Assembly (NCBI GenBank): GCA_016288495.1
Contig: JAEEZH010000029.1
Coordinates: 1 to 36,240, forward strand
DNA length: 36,240 nucleotides
Reading direction: 5' to 3'
Source: Lachnospiraceae bacterium
Lineage (GTDB): Bacteria > Bacillota > Clostridia > Lachnospirales > Lachnospiraceae
Shown: piece after piece, positions 23,636 to 30,834 of the stretch
Position numbering within the stretch: the stretch's first letter is position 1
Layout: each line of letters starts with the position of its first letter
The notes under the pieces: model-generated
Told to the model about the DNA's origin: nothing
The model's database searches: none
The model's input: only the letters and a program-made list of their open reading frames with translations
Translations under genes and position numbers: made by a program

Positions 23636-24496
23636 ATGGGTATTTTATCGGGCCTTGAAGGCTTTGGTCTGGGCGGATTGTCTAACATAGATATATTCGG
23701 CACGGATAAAAAGGAAGAGAAGAAAGAAGATAAAAAAGAAAAGGTAGAAACCGCTCCGGTGATGACGGAGTCCGATTTCATTTTTGCCAAGGGATATAAA
23801 TGTCCCTGCTGTGATCAGGAGTTCAAGACAAAGACCGTCAAGATAGGCAAGGCAAAACTCATAGATACGGATCTGGACTTAAGACCCAAATATGAGATCA
23901 TCGATTCGCTGAAATATGATGTGATCCTCTGCCCTGTCTGCGGTTATGCTGCTCTGTCCAGATTTTTCCCTTATCTGACGGGGCCTCAGGCAAAGCTGAT
24001 CAAGGCGAACATTTCACAGAATTTCAAGAACGCCGAGATGGAGGCGGATACCTACTCCTACGATGTGGCCATAGAGCATTACAAGCTGGCTCTGGCAAAT
24101 GCCATAGTCAAGAGAGCCAGGGCTTCGGAAAAGGCTTATATCTGTCTTAAGCTGGGCTGGGTCATCAGGGGAAAGGGAGAGAACCTGCCCGGGGATGATC
24201 CCGATCATGAGGCTAAGCTCAAGGAATGCAATGATGAGGAGAATGAGCTTTTGAGAAATGCCCTGGACGGTTTTCTGGCAGCCCGTCAGGCGGAGACCTT
24301 CCCCATGTGCGGCATGGATGAATCCACGGTGGATTATCTGATCGCTGTCCTCTCTGCCAGATTCGGACAGCTGGATGTGGCCGCAAAGCTGGTCCAGGCC
24401 ATCATCACTTCACCTGTGGCAAACAAGAGGATGAAGGATAAGGCCAGGAACCTTAAGGATCATATAGTAGCCCAGATAAAAGGAAGCAAGAAATAA
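23636..24496 (+). CDS. DUF2225 family zinc-binding-type protein
   Basis: The 286 residues begin with a glycine-rich and then very lysine/glutamate-rich segment (about 1-45). A Cys-rich module follows, with YKCPCCDQEF and later ILCPVCGYAALSRFF, the paired CPxC knuckles of DUF2225. The second half (about 130-280) is helical, in TPR-like pairs with YSYDVAIEHYKLAL. The family is common in Clostridia and its role is unknown; zinc binding is inferred from the cysteines. GAGAGG (23622-23627) is the RBS, and the gene probably shares a transcript with glnS. Confidence 0.85.
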   Translation: MGILSGLEGFGLGGLSNIDIFGTDKKEEKKEDKKEKVETAPVMTESDFIFAKGYKCPCCDQEFKTKTVKIGKAKLIDTDLDLRPKYEIIDSLKYDVILCPVCGYAALSRFFPYLTGPQAKLIKANISQNFKNAEMEADTYSYDVAIEHYKLALANAIVKRARASEKAYICLKLGWVIRGKGENLPGDDPDHEAKLKECNDEENELLRNALDGFLAARQAETFPMCGMDESTVDYLIAVLSARFGQLDVAAKLVQAIITSPVANKRMKDKARNLKDHIVAQIKGSKK

Positions 24497-24506
24497 CATC
24501 CAGCTT

Positions 24507-24595
24507 TGTCATTCTGAGCGAAGCGACGCATATCACATTACGAAGTGATGTGATGCCGCCCCGGCGAGGGGTTGCGAAGCAACAGGAAGAATCTT
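24507..24595 (+). repeat. Interspersed repeat, left arm with inserted 61-nt stem-loop module (copy 2)
   Basis: The left arm TGTCATTCTGAGCGAAGCGA (24507-24526) is identical to that of the simple elements. The 61-nt module is at 24527-24587, then AGAATCTT. Hairpin one is 24533-24553 (9 bp, GAA loop). It differs from copy 1 at four pair positions yet remains fully paired. The third hairpin is GTTGC-GAA-GCAAC. The element ends 5 nt before the AGGAG of the pectate lyase gene. Confidence 0.88.
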
Positions 24596-24614
24596 AAAAA
24601 AGGAGAACGAAATC

Positions 24615-27461
24615 ATGAGAAACAAAAAGATCAAATCGGTATTTTCGATCATATTAAGCGCAGCCATGGTCTTTTCCGCTTTCTGTCCCGTATCGGCGAA
24701 GGAATACTCCGCAGTGTCGGTGCGTCAGTGTGCGACAGGGGCTGTGAATACGGAAGTCTTTGATGCGTCGGATTTTGCCTCGGTAGATCCCTCCGATCTG
24801 TCGGAGGAGCTCTTAGGATGCGCCTCATCCGAAGAGGAGACCAACGGCGACGGAGCGGTGGTCTATGCGACTCCCACCGCATCGGAAAATGCAGCGGGCA
24901 CCAAGGCCGATCCCATTAACCTGGGGACCGCTCTTAAGAATGCAAAGCCCGGAGATGAGATCCGCATCCCTGCAGGTTCTTATGTGAGTGCGGTCACCTT
25001 TACGGCTTCCGCTTTGGGAACCGATGTTGACCATATAAAGCTTAAGGGTGACGGCGGAAAGGCCGTGCTTGATTTTTCGACCCATCCCAATCATGCTTCG
25101 CTTGATGCGGATAATGATGGATATGATAAGGATAATGGAGGAATAAAGCTTACCGGAAGTTACTGGGAACTGTCCGATATAGAGATATGCCATGTACCCG
25201 GCGTGGGTCTGCAGGTGAGCGGATCCAATAACAAGATCGAAAACTGCCTCTTCCATCATAACCGTGATTCGGGACTGCAGATAAGCGGCGGCGGTGACAG
25301 AAGGGCAGACTGGGCTCATGACAATCTGGTCCTTAACTGTACTTCCCATGATAACTATGATGATTTCCGCCCGAAATACGGAGAGGATGCGGACGGTTTT
25401 GCCGCAAAGATACAGTTGGGAAGTGGAAATGTTTTTTCGGGCTGTATAGCTTACTGCAACAGCGACGACGGCTGGGATCTTTTTGCAAAGGATGATAATT
25501 TCCCCAATGAGGCCTGTACCATTATAAACTGTATCGCCTTCGGCAACGGTTATATGTCTGACGGTACTACCTCAAAGGAAGGTGACGGAAACGGCTTCAA
25601 GCTGGGAAGTAAAGACTGGGCAGTACCTAACCGGGTGATGAACTGCCTTGCCTTTGATAATGTGGGTCATGGTTTTACGGACAACAATAATACAGCTCCC
25701 ATAGAGATCAGAAAATGTACATCTTATAACAACGGAAAAGGAAATGGATTCGTAAGAGGGCAAAGAAATTACGGGTTTGAACAGGAAGTGGGAGGCCAGT
25801 CGTCAGATCTGCTGTCGGTATATTCATCATCCGCTGCCCCCAATGGTCTGGATAAATTCAACGCTACCATAGACCATTGCGTTCTGCAGGGTAACGACGG
25901 AAGCTATCATATTGGTGATACGACGGCTATTGTTTCCTCCTCCATGGCCGGGGAAAAGCTGGAAAAGGTCCTTGATGAGCATACCTTTGTATCTGTGGAT
26001 GTGCCTGCTTATGCAACCACGGATTTTGATAAGGTCTGGAGAAATTCCGACGGCAACCTGGCTCTGGGCGGTCTGTTTGAGGTGAGCGAACAAAGTCCCG
26101 CATACAGCTGGTCCAGAGTGAATAAGGCTCTGGGAGCAGATCTGTCCCAGGGTAAATATCAGGAATTTGATGAGGCACCTCTTACAAGCGCGCAGTTTAA
26201 CCAGGCTAAGCTGGAGGGTAAGGCGATAACCATTCCCACCGACGGAAAGATCCTGAATCTTTCCCTGTATCAGGTAGACGGCGGAAAATTCCCCAATCCT
26301 TCCAAGACCCCTGCCATTCCCGCTACTTTTGGAAACGAGTATTTTACCGTGAAGGCGGGTACAGGAAAGCAGATGACTCTCGGGGATGCAAAGTCCGAGG
26401 CCGATTTCGCTTACTTTGAAGACGGACAGAATGCCGGCCTGAAGAAGAGGCTGGTGCTGAACGGCGATCCTGAGTTATGCGATGAGGGTTATCTGGCCAG
26501 ATGTGTGGAATTCACCGTTCCGGAAAAAGCCTATACCACGGTCACTACATACGCATATGCTGATGAGGCCGGGGCCAGGCTGGCGGTGTATAAGGCGGAC
26601 GGCTCTCTTTTTGACGAGGGTATGACTCTTCAGCTTAAGAAGAAAGCCTTTTCAGGGGTCAGCTTCACTTTGAACACCCCCGGAAAATATTATATCGGTA
26701 CCAAAAATTATCAGAAAGACACATATATTTATTACATTCAGCAGACAGACACCCTGATCCCCGATCCTGTGCCGGAGGTGGAGCCTACCGAAGAGGAAAA
26801 GGCGAAGGACGCCATGGAAAAAGGTATGGGCTCGGCTGAGGATACCGCCGTGGTCACTCCTTCGGCCGACGGCAAGACCTTTACCCTGGATATACAGACC
26901 ACAGAGACCAGCCTGGACAGAGTGCTCACCGTAAATAAGGGAGATAAGATCACACTTGCAGGCTATGAGAAAAAGAGCCTTCAGGTGGATGCAGTCGGGA
27001 AGAAGCTGATCGGAGTGAATTCCAAGGGCGTTTTGAAGGCCAAGAAGGCTACGACTTCAAGCGGCGTGAAGTTCTCGTATAAGATAAACGGAGGCAACAC
27101 CACCGTGAACCTCACCCTGATCATCAAGGATCCTACCGTGAACGTATCCGGAAACGGACTGGCAAAGCCTATGAAGAAGCTCAGCGCACAGGTATATGAG
27201 GACAGTGAATTTGACATATCCATGGATATGACCTTCACGGGAAAGGTCCTTACCGATAAGGCAAAGAACAAGGCCGGCGTAGTATTTTATGATGCTGCGG
27301 GAAATGCGGTTCCCGACATTACCGGACTTAAGTTCATACTGGGTGATGATAAGAAGCTCCATGTAAGGGGCAAGACGGCCTATAAGGGAAGCTGCAGCAT
27401 ACCCTTTGCCGCATATGGAAAGAAATATACCCTTAAGATAAAGGTGGTAACCAGAAAGTGA
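24615..27461 (+). CDS. Secreted pectate lyase, polysaccharide lyase family 9
   Basis: The 948-residue protein has a signal peptide (KK-rich start, hydrophobic core, VSA at 26-28, cleavage probably before KE). The PL9 right-handed parallel beta-helix spans about 80-500. In characterised PL9 enzymes calcium is held by four Asp residues and Lys is the base. Here Asp260, Asp284, Asp285 and Asp288 show the same spacing (0, 24, 25, 28), in DGFAAK and DDGWD; Lys329 in GNGFKLG fits the base. It therefore should cleave polygalacturonate by beta-elimination outside the cell. The C-terminal third is beta-rich: a PPC-like sandwich (about 610-715) and Ig-like modules (about 745-948), probably for binding. 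There is no LPXTG. AGGAG at 24601-24605 fixes the start. A structured repeat lies directly upstream. Confidence 0.9.
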   Translation: MRNKKIKSVFSIILSAAMVFSAFCPVSAKEYSAVSVRQCATGAVNTEVFDASDFASVDPSDLSEELLGCASSEEETNGDGAVVYATPTASENAAGTKADPINLGTALKNAKPGDEIRIPAGSYVSAVTFTASALGTDVDHIKLKGDGGKAVLDFSTHPNHASLDADNDGYDKDNGGIKLTGSYWELSDIEICHVPGVGLQVSGSNNKIENCLFHHNRDSGLQISGGGDRRADWAHDNLVLNCTSHDNYDDFRPKYGEDADGFAAKIQLGSGNVFSGCIAYCNSDDGWDLFAKDDNFPNEACTIINCIAFGNGYMSDGTTSKEGDGNGFKLGSKDWAVPNRVMNCLAFDNVGHGFTDNNNTAPIEIRKCTSYNNGKGNGFVRGQRNYGFEQEVGGQSSDLLSVYSSSAAPNGLDKFNATIDHCVLQGNDGSYHIGDTTAIVSSSMAGEKLEKVLDEHTFVSVDVPAYATTDFDKVWRNSDGNLALGGLFEVSEQSPAYSWSRVNKALGADLSQGKYQEFDEAPLTSAQFNQAKLEGKAITIPTDGKILNLSLYQVDGGKFPNPSKTPAIPATFGNEYFTVKAGTGKQMTLGDAKSEADFAYFEDGQNAGLKKRLVLNGDPELCDEGYLARCVEFTVPEKAYTTVTTYAYADEAGARLAVYKADGSLFDEGMTLQLKKKAFSGVSFTLNTPGKYYIGTKNYQKDTYIYYIQQTDTLIPDPVPEVEPTEEEKAKDAMEKGMGSAEDTAVVTPSADGKTFTLDIQTTETSLDRVLTVNKGDKITLAGYEKKSLQVDAVGKKLIGVNSKGVLKAKKATTSSGVKFSYKINGGNTTVNLTLIIKDPTVNVSGNGLAKPMKKLSAQVYEDSEFDISMDMTFTGKVLTDKAKNKAGVVFYDAAGNAVPDITGLKFILGDDKKLHVRGKTAYKGSCSIPFAAYGKKYTLKIKVVTRK

Positions 27462-27462
27462 G

Positions 27463-27486
27463 GGTAAAGCTCCGGAGAGCTTTACC
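27463..27486. terminator. Hairpin between convergent genes
   Basis: A perfect 10-bp stem GGTAAAGCTC/GAGCTTTACC with loop CGGA lies directly after the pectate lyase stop and contains the TAA stop of the minus-strand gene. It lacks a T-tract on either side, so termination is likely but not certain; it may serve both strands. Confidence 0.55.
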
Positions 27487-28528
27487 TGACCATGTCGTTG
27501 TATACGTCAAAGAAGCCGGATACATTTTCCTCCTCCCCGGGAGAGAAGGAAAGTGAATCCCAAAGCTCTGAGTTCAGGTTGGAATAGAGTGTCTGGACGA
27601 AATCGGTATAGATGTCGTTGAATACTTCGTTCTTCTGTTCTCTGACTATTTTTTCCTTGTTCAGATCAGTCTCTTCCCTGTTGAAGGTACTGATGCATTT
27701 GATGATGTGATATCCGTACCTGGTCTCCACCAGGTCGGATATCTCGTCCGTGTCTAAATTAAAGGCGGCCTCTTCAAAGGCCTGAGGCATATCCCCTTTC
27801 ATAAATGAATAGGTTATCTGATCGTCCTCGCTGTATTTTTGCGCCAGGGAATCAAAGTCTGCGCCTTCCTTGAGCTGTTTTAAAAGGTCTGCGGCCTTCA
27901 GCCTGGCTTTTTCCTTTGCCGTGGCGTTGTTGGAGGTGCTGTTGGAAGAGGGGATCTTTATCAGTATGTGCTTGGCGGTGATGGTCCTGGCCTCGTCGTC
28001 GGAGATCTCGGGATTCACATCCCTGGTCAGTTCGTTATACACCTTGTTGGCCAGGGCGTATTCGTGGTACATGCCGGCGATCCGCTCTTCGTTTATGTCA
28101 AGCTTCTGCCTTATACTGTCATTCAGCATGGCGTTATAGGTGGCAGCGGCTTTGTTTACCGTCTCTTCCTCCCCTTCGTCCAGGGTGATGCCGTGATCCT
28201 CGGCCAGCAGGTTCATGACCTTTATCTGGGCCAGACGCGCCAGGATGGTGTCCTTCAGCTGGTCCCCCAGGGTGATGCCTCCCAGGTCCTTCTGCCAGAT
28301 CTCGTCTCCGAACAGGCTTTCAAACTGGTTCTGGGCGGTGCTCATATATACGTTCACCTCATAGAGATGGCAGGCGCTTTCGTCTATCCTGAACACCTCA
28401 TCGTCCTCGAAGGGGGTGGTGAGGACTATTTCGGTGTTCTTTTCAGCCTTCTTACAGCCGGTAACGGCGGCAGCACCGGCGAGGGTCATGAGGAATATGG
28501 CTAAAACAGTCTTGTTTCCGATCTTCAT
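27482..28528 (-). CDS. PrsA-like parvulin peptidyl-prolyl isomerase lipoprotein
   Basis: This 348-residue foldase works on the outer face of the membrane. The lipobox is AVTGC with Cys25 as the lipidated residue. The N-terminal and C-terminal helical parts resemble SurA/PrsA chaperone arms. The parvulin (PpiC) domain at about 175-290 has the family features TAKHILIK, DFDSLAQKYSED and GYHIIKCI. The usual glycine-rich F-F-x-x-G-x-M is here SFMKGDMPQAFEEAAFNL. AAGGAGA lies 5 nt upstream of the ATG. It likely helps fold secreted proteins such as the neighbouring pectate lyase and the surface protein (inference). It converges on the lyase gene and diverges from the acidic membrane protein gene. 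Confidence 0.88.
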   Translation of the reverse strand: MKIGNKTVLAIFLMTLAGAAAVTGCKKAEKNTEIVLTTPFEDDEVFRIDESACHLYEVNVYMSTAQNQFESLFGDEIWQKDLGGITLGDQLKDTILARLAQIKVMNLLAEDHGITLDEGEEETVNKAAATYNAMLNDSIRQKLDINEERIAGMYHEYALANKVYNELTRDVNPEISDDEARTITAKHILIKIPSSNSTSNNATAKEKARLKAADLLKQLKEGADFDSLAQKYSEDDQITYSFMKGDMPQAFEEAAFNLDTDEISDLVETRYGYHIIKCISTFNREETDLNKEKIVREQKNEVFNDIYTDFVQTLYSNLNSELWDSLSFSPGEEENVSGFFDVYNDMVR

Positions 28529-28579
28529 TCGAATCTCCTTTAAAAATAAAAAAACTTCTTTATTTTTAACACATTTTAG

Positions 28580-28608
28580 ATTAAAATAGAAGAGGTATTT
28601 TAATACAA
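28580..28608. promoter_or_regulatory. AT-rich palindrome and minus-strand promoter in a divergent intergenic region
   Basis: ATTAAAATA (28580-28588) and TATTTTAAT (28596-28604) form a perfect 9-bp inverted repeat with a 7-nt spacer. On the minus strand TTGTAT (complement of 28603-28608) and TTTAAT (complement of 28580-28585) have a 17-bp spacer and would drive the PrsA-like gene. A good plus-strand promoter is not clear. The palindrome may be an operator or may only reflect overlapping -10 sequences. Confidence 0.4.
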
Positions 28609-28627
28609 GGTCAAGGAGGGTTACCTG

Positions 28628-29236
28628 ATGTCCAGAAAGAGTAATAAGACACTGATGTTTGCAGCACTGGCTGCAGTGGCGGCAGCCGGAGCTTATTTTT
28701 ATTACATGAAAAAGGTCAAGGATGCGGATTTTGACGACTTCGATGATTTCGAGGATGACGATACGGAGCTGGAGGATTATCTGAGCGAGAGCGCTTACCA
28801 GTCAGAGCAGAAGGAGCGTTCCATAAAGGATGTATTCCCCATCAATCTTTCTTCCGAGGGCGTGTCCGAGGCTAAGGAATCCCTTAAGAAGGTGGTGCTG
28901 GATATAGGAGAGAAGGTTTCGGGCGTTATTTCCGACCAGCCTTCCGGCGTGGTAAAGTCAGACAGCGGTGCGGCCGTAAAGGATTTCAGTTTCTATGATC
29001 TGTCGGCTGACGAGGACGATTTCGTAAAAGAGGACAAGCCCCTGGATATCATAGACAGCGGCCGTTCCTCAGCCCAGAGTGAGGCCCCTTCATATCTCGA
29101 TCAGGTGGCTGCCTCGGATGAGGATAGTATTTCTGAGGATGAGAGCGCATCAGATACCGACTCTTCTGAGACTGAGACAGAGGATGAGGATAGCGAAGAG
29201 GTTTCCGGGACGGATGAGGATAAGGATGAGGCTTAA
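28628..29236 (+). CDS. Acidic single-pass membrane protein of unknown function
   Basis: The 202 residues open with a basic end and one membrane helix (about 8-26, MFAALAAVAAAGAYFYYM). A strongly acidic stretch follows (DADFDDFDDFEDDD, about 33-46) and a middle part with few features. The tail of about 50 residues is mostly Asp, Glu and Ser. AAGGAGG at 28613-28619 is an excellent RBS. I recognise no domain. The orientation with the short N-terminus first would put the acidic tail in the cytoplasm or at the cell surface depending on topology; the basic residues after the helix (KKVK) favour a cytoplasmic tail. A C-terminal low-complexity region suggests disorder. Confidence 0.75.
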   Translation: MSRKSNKTLMFAALAAVAAAGAYFYYMKKVKDADFDDFDDFEDDDTELEDYLSESAYQSEQKERSIKDVFPINLSSEGVSEAKESLKKVVLDIGEKVSGVISDQPSGVVKSDSGAAVKDFSFYDLSADEDDFVKEDKPLDIIDSGRSSAQSEAPSYLDQVAASDEDSISEDESASDTDSSETETEDEDSEEVSGTDEDKDEA

Positions 29237-29289
29237 GAACCGGTTTTATCCGTGAGGACCGAAAAAATAAAGAAAAAAGAAAAAATCGC

Positions 29290-29318
29290 TTGACGAAGGG
29301 TCCGAATGATAGTATAAT
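29290..29318 (+). promoter_or_regulatory. Promoter of the tRNA operon
   Basis: TTGACG and a perfect TATAAT with a 17-bp spacer start transcription near 29325, about 30 nt before tRNA-Val. Confidence 0.85.
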
Positions 29319-29356
29319 CACGTTTGTGGTTTTTCGGATCACACATATATATAAAT

Positions 29357-29429
29357 GGGATCTTAGCTCAGCTGGGAGAGCATCTGCCTTACAAGCAGAG
29401 GGTCATAGGTTCGAGCCCTATAGGTCCCA
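29357..29429 (+). tRNA. tRNA-Val (anticodon TAC)
   Basis: The cloverleaf is complete. The acceptor is GGGATCT pairing with AGGTCCC with one G-T pair, and the discriminator is A. The D-arm is GCTCAGCTGGGAGAGC. The anticodon loop CTTACAA is held by TCTGC/GCAGA, and the T-arm is ATAGG-TTCGAGC-CCTAT. No CCA is encoded. Confidence 0.97.
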
Positions 29430-29455
29430 TTTGTCTTGTGTTTAACACAGGATGT

Positions 29456-29529
29456 GGCGAGGTAGCTCAGCTGGCTAGAGCACACGGTTCATACCCGTGG
29501 TGTCGGGGGTTCAAGTCCCCCCCTCGCTA
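29456..29529 (+). tRNA. tRNA-Met (anticodon CAT), elongator type
   Basis: The acceptor GGCGAGG pairs with CCTCGCT, with a G-T at the first pair. The anticodon stem CACGG/CCGTG with loop TTCATAC gives CAT. The stem lacks the three G-C pairs of initiators, so an elongator tRNA-Met is most likely; a lysidine-modified tRNA-Ile with CAT cannot be fully excluded. No CCA is encoded. Confidence 0.95.
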
Positions 29530-29570
29530 TTAAGGAAAAGGGAATCCCGACGGGATTCCCTTTTCCTTAA
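29530..29570. terminator. Bidirectional intrinsic terminator after the tRNA operon
   Basis: A perfect 19-bp stem (TTAAGGAAAAGGGAATCCC and its complement) has a GAC loop and begins right after tRNA-Met. The T-rich strand within the stem (CTTTTCCTTAATT) acts as tail. It is symmetrical enough to work on both strands. Confidence 0.85.
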
Positions 29571-29588
29571 TTACAGAACGTGGATCAA

Positions 29589-29618
29589 CCCGACACCACG
29601 GAGTCCTTCCCCTCGCCT
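29589..29618 (-). pseudogene. Possible inverted, internally deleted tRNA-Met remnant
   Basis: CCCGACACCACGG (29589-29601) is the exact reverse complement of 13 bases of tRNA-Met (29485-29497, anticodon 3' strand and variable loop). CCTCGCC (29612-29618) is the exact reverse complement of the tRNA 5' acceptor strand (29456-29462), in the correct order for an inverted copy with the D-arm and anticodon deleted. The piece lies on the far side of the terminator hairpin. It is short, so chance is not excluded. Confidence 0.4.
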
Positions 29619-29625
29619 TACTGAG

Positions 29626-30747
29626 ATGATTATCAAAGAAATTTCTTACTACAAAAACTTTAAATGCCTCGAGGGCTCCTGCCCCCACACCTGCTGCCAC
29701 GGCTGGATCATCCCTATCTCGGAGGATGAGTTCGAGCGCTTCATGCAGGAGAAGGGCCTTCTTAAACTGCGGCTTGTCCTGGCCATGTTCTTTCGAAACG
29801 GCACGGGTTTTAACACCGGCTGCAGGACCTGTACCTTCCATACGAAGCTTGGACTGTGCGAATTGCAGCTTATAAAGGGGCATGATTTCCTTCCTTCCGC
29901 CTGCCGTGAATTCCCCAGGTTTTACAGGAATTACGGCCCTTTTGAGGAGCGCTATCTGGATCTGTCCTGTATAAAAGCCGTGCAGATGTTTTTTGACAAT
30001 ATGGATGATCTCCGGCTTGTTGAATATGAGGGCGAAAAGGGAAGCGATATCTGCACCACAAATGATGATCATGGCTTTTTGAATGCGCTTATGGCAAAGA
30101 GAGACGAGATGCTGGGGCTTTTGAAAGGCTGTGACGATGCGGACAGGCTTGACAGGGTGCTGGCAGCGATCGCGGATCATGCAAAGAAGGCTCAGGATGC
30201 CTTTGTTCTGGGGGATACGGGTTATCTCGACCGGGAGAAGACAGAGGTTTTGCCTCTCGATGAAAAATGCCCCCGTATTTTCCCCGCAGCTTCCGGTATA
30301 CTTATGGAGATCCTGGATACGGGACTTTATTCATCAAGGCTCAGGATGACCAATCCCGCCCTTTATATGCTCTTTTCTCTTCCCTTAAAAGAATACCGTC
30401 ATCTGATGGCTTCCCAGAAGGTTTGGGATAATCAGTGGAAGGAGTTCGTAAAAAGACATCCCCGAGTCGTAAAGATCTGCAGTGCATATTATTCCTATTA
30501 TCTGATGCAGTATTATTTTGCCGCCTACGAGGACTACAGCTTTCTGAGACATGTCATGATGGGCATCATCCACACGAATATGGTATTCCTGCTCATGTGC
30601 CTTCATGAGAAATATGCAGGCGATCTTTTGGACGACCACGCCATGACCATCATCGCCTGCTATAACAGAAGGGCCTATTTTAACGATAACGTGAAGGATG
30701 AGATGTACGACGTCTTCATGAGGCATTTTCAAAATAACCGGCCCTGA
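29626..30747 (+). CDS. fliB: FliB-type flagellin lysine-N-methylase family protein
   Basis: The 373-residue start at ATG 29626 is preferred because the longer open frame runs back through tRNA-Met. The family pattern is clear: CLEGSCPHTCCHGW with Cys14, 19, 23 and 24, then TGCRTCTFHTKLGLCELQ, LPSACREFPRF and DLSCIKA. FliB methylates lysines of flagellin in enteric bacteria. No flagellar gene is in this window, so the substrate here is unknown. The cysteines suggest a metal or Fe-S site. No convincing ribosome binding site precedes the ATG; the upstream terminator separates the gene from the tRNA operon. No promoter is clear. Confidence 0.82.
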   Translation: MIIKEISYYKNFKCLEGSCPHTCCHGWIIPISEDEFERFMQEKGLLKLRLVLAMFFRNGTGFNTGCRTCTFHTKLGLCELQLIKGHDFLPSACREFPRFYRNYGPFEERYLDLSCIKAVQMFFDNMDDLRLVEYEGEKGSDICTTNDDHGFLNALMAKRDEMLGLLKGCDDADRLDRVLAAIADHAKKAQDAFVLGDTGYLDREKTEVLPLDEKCPRIFPAASGILMEILDTGLYSSRLRMTNPALYMLFSLPLKEYRHLMASQKVWDNQWKEFVKRHPRVVKICSAYYSYYLMQYYFAAYEDYSFLRHVMMGIIHTNMVFLLMCLHEKYAGDLLDDHAMTIIACYNRRAYFNDNVKDEMYDVFMRHFQNNRP

Positions 30748-30757
30748 AACAAATGTG

Positions 30758-30786
30758 TTGTAAATCGGACGCTTTTCGGATATAAT
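30758..30786 (+). promoter_or_regulatory. Sigma-A promoter of the L,D-transpeptidase gene
   Basis: TTGTAA and a perfect TATAAT are separated by 17 bp, starting 10 nt after the fliB stop. The predicted leader is about 40 nt. Confidence 0.7.
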
Positions 30787-30834
30787 TACAGTTTGTTGAT
30801 ATTTGTATACATTCATTGACTTTACAAAACGATT

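Noticed and set aside
29237-29280. Terminator after the acidic membrane protein gene
   Set aside because: Only a short, interrupted pairing (GGTTTTATCC with GGACC) can be drawn and the tail is A-rich rather than T-rich.
29324-29533. 69-aa frame over the two tRNA genes (contains LAQLGEHLPYKQRVIGSSP)
   Set aside because: This is the well-known false translation of tRNA genes; both tRNAs fold perfectly.
29497-29625. Upstream extension of the fliB-like frame
   Set aside because: It would start inside tRNA-Met and read through the terminator. The conserved family sequence begins at MIIKEISYY, so the ATG at 29626 was used.
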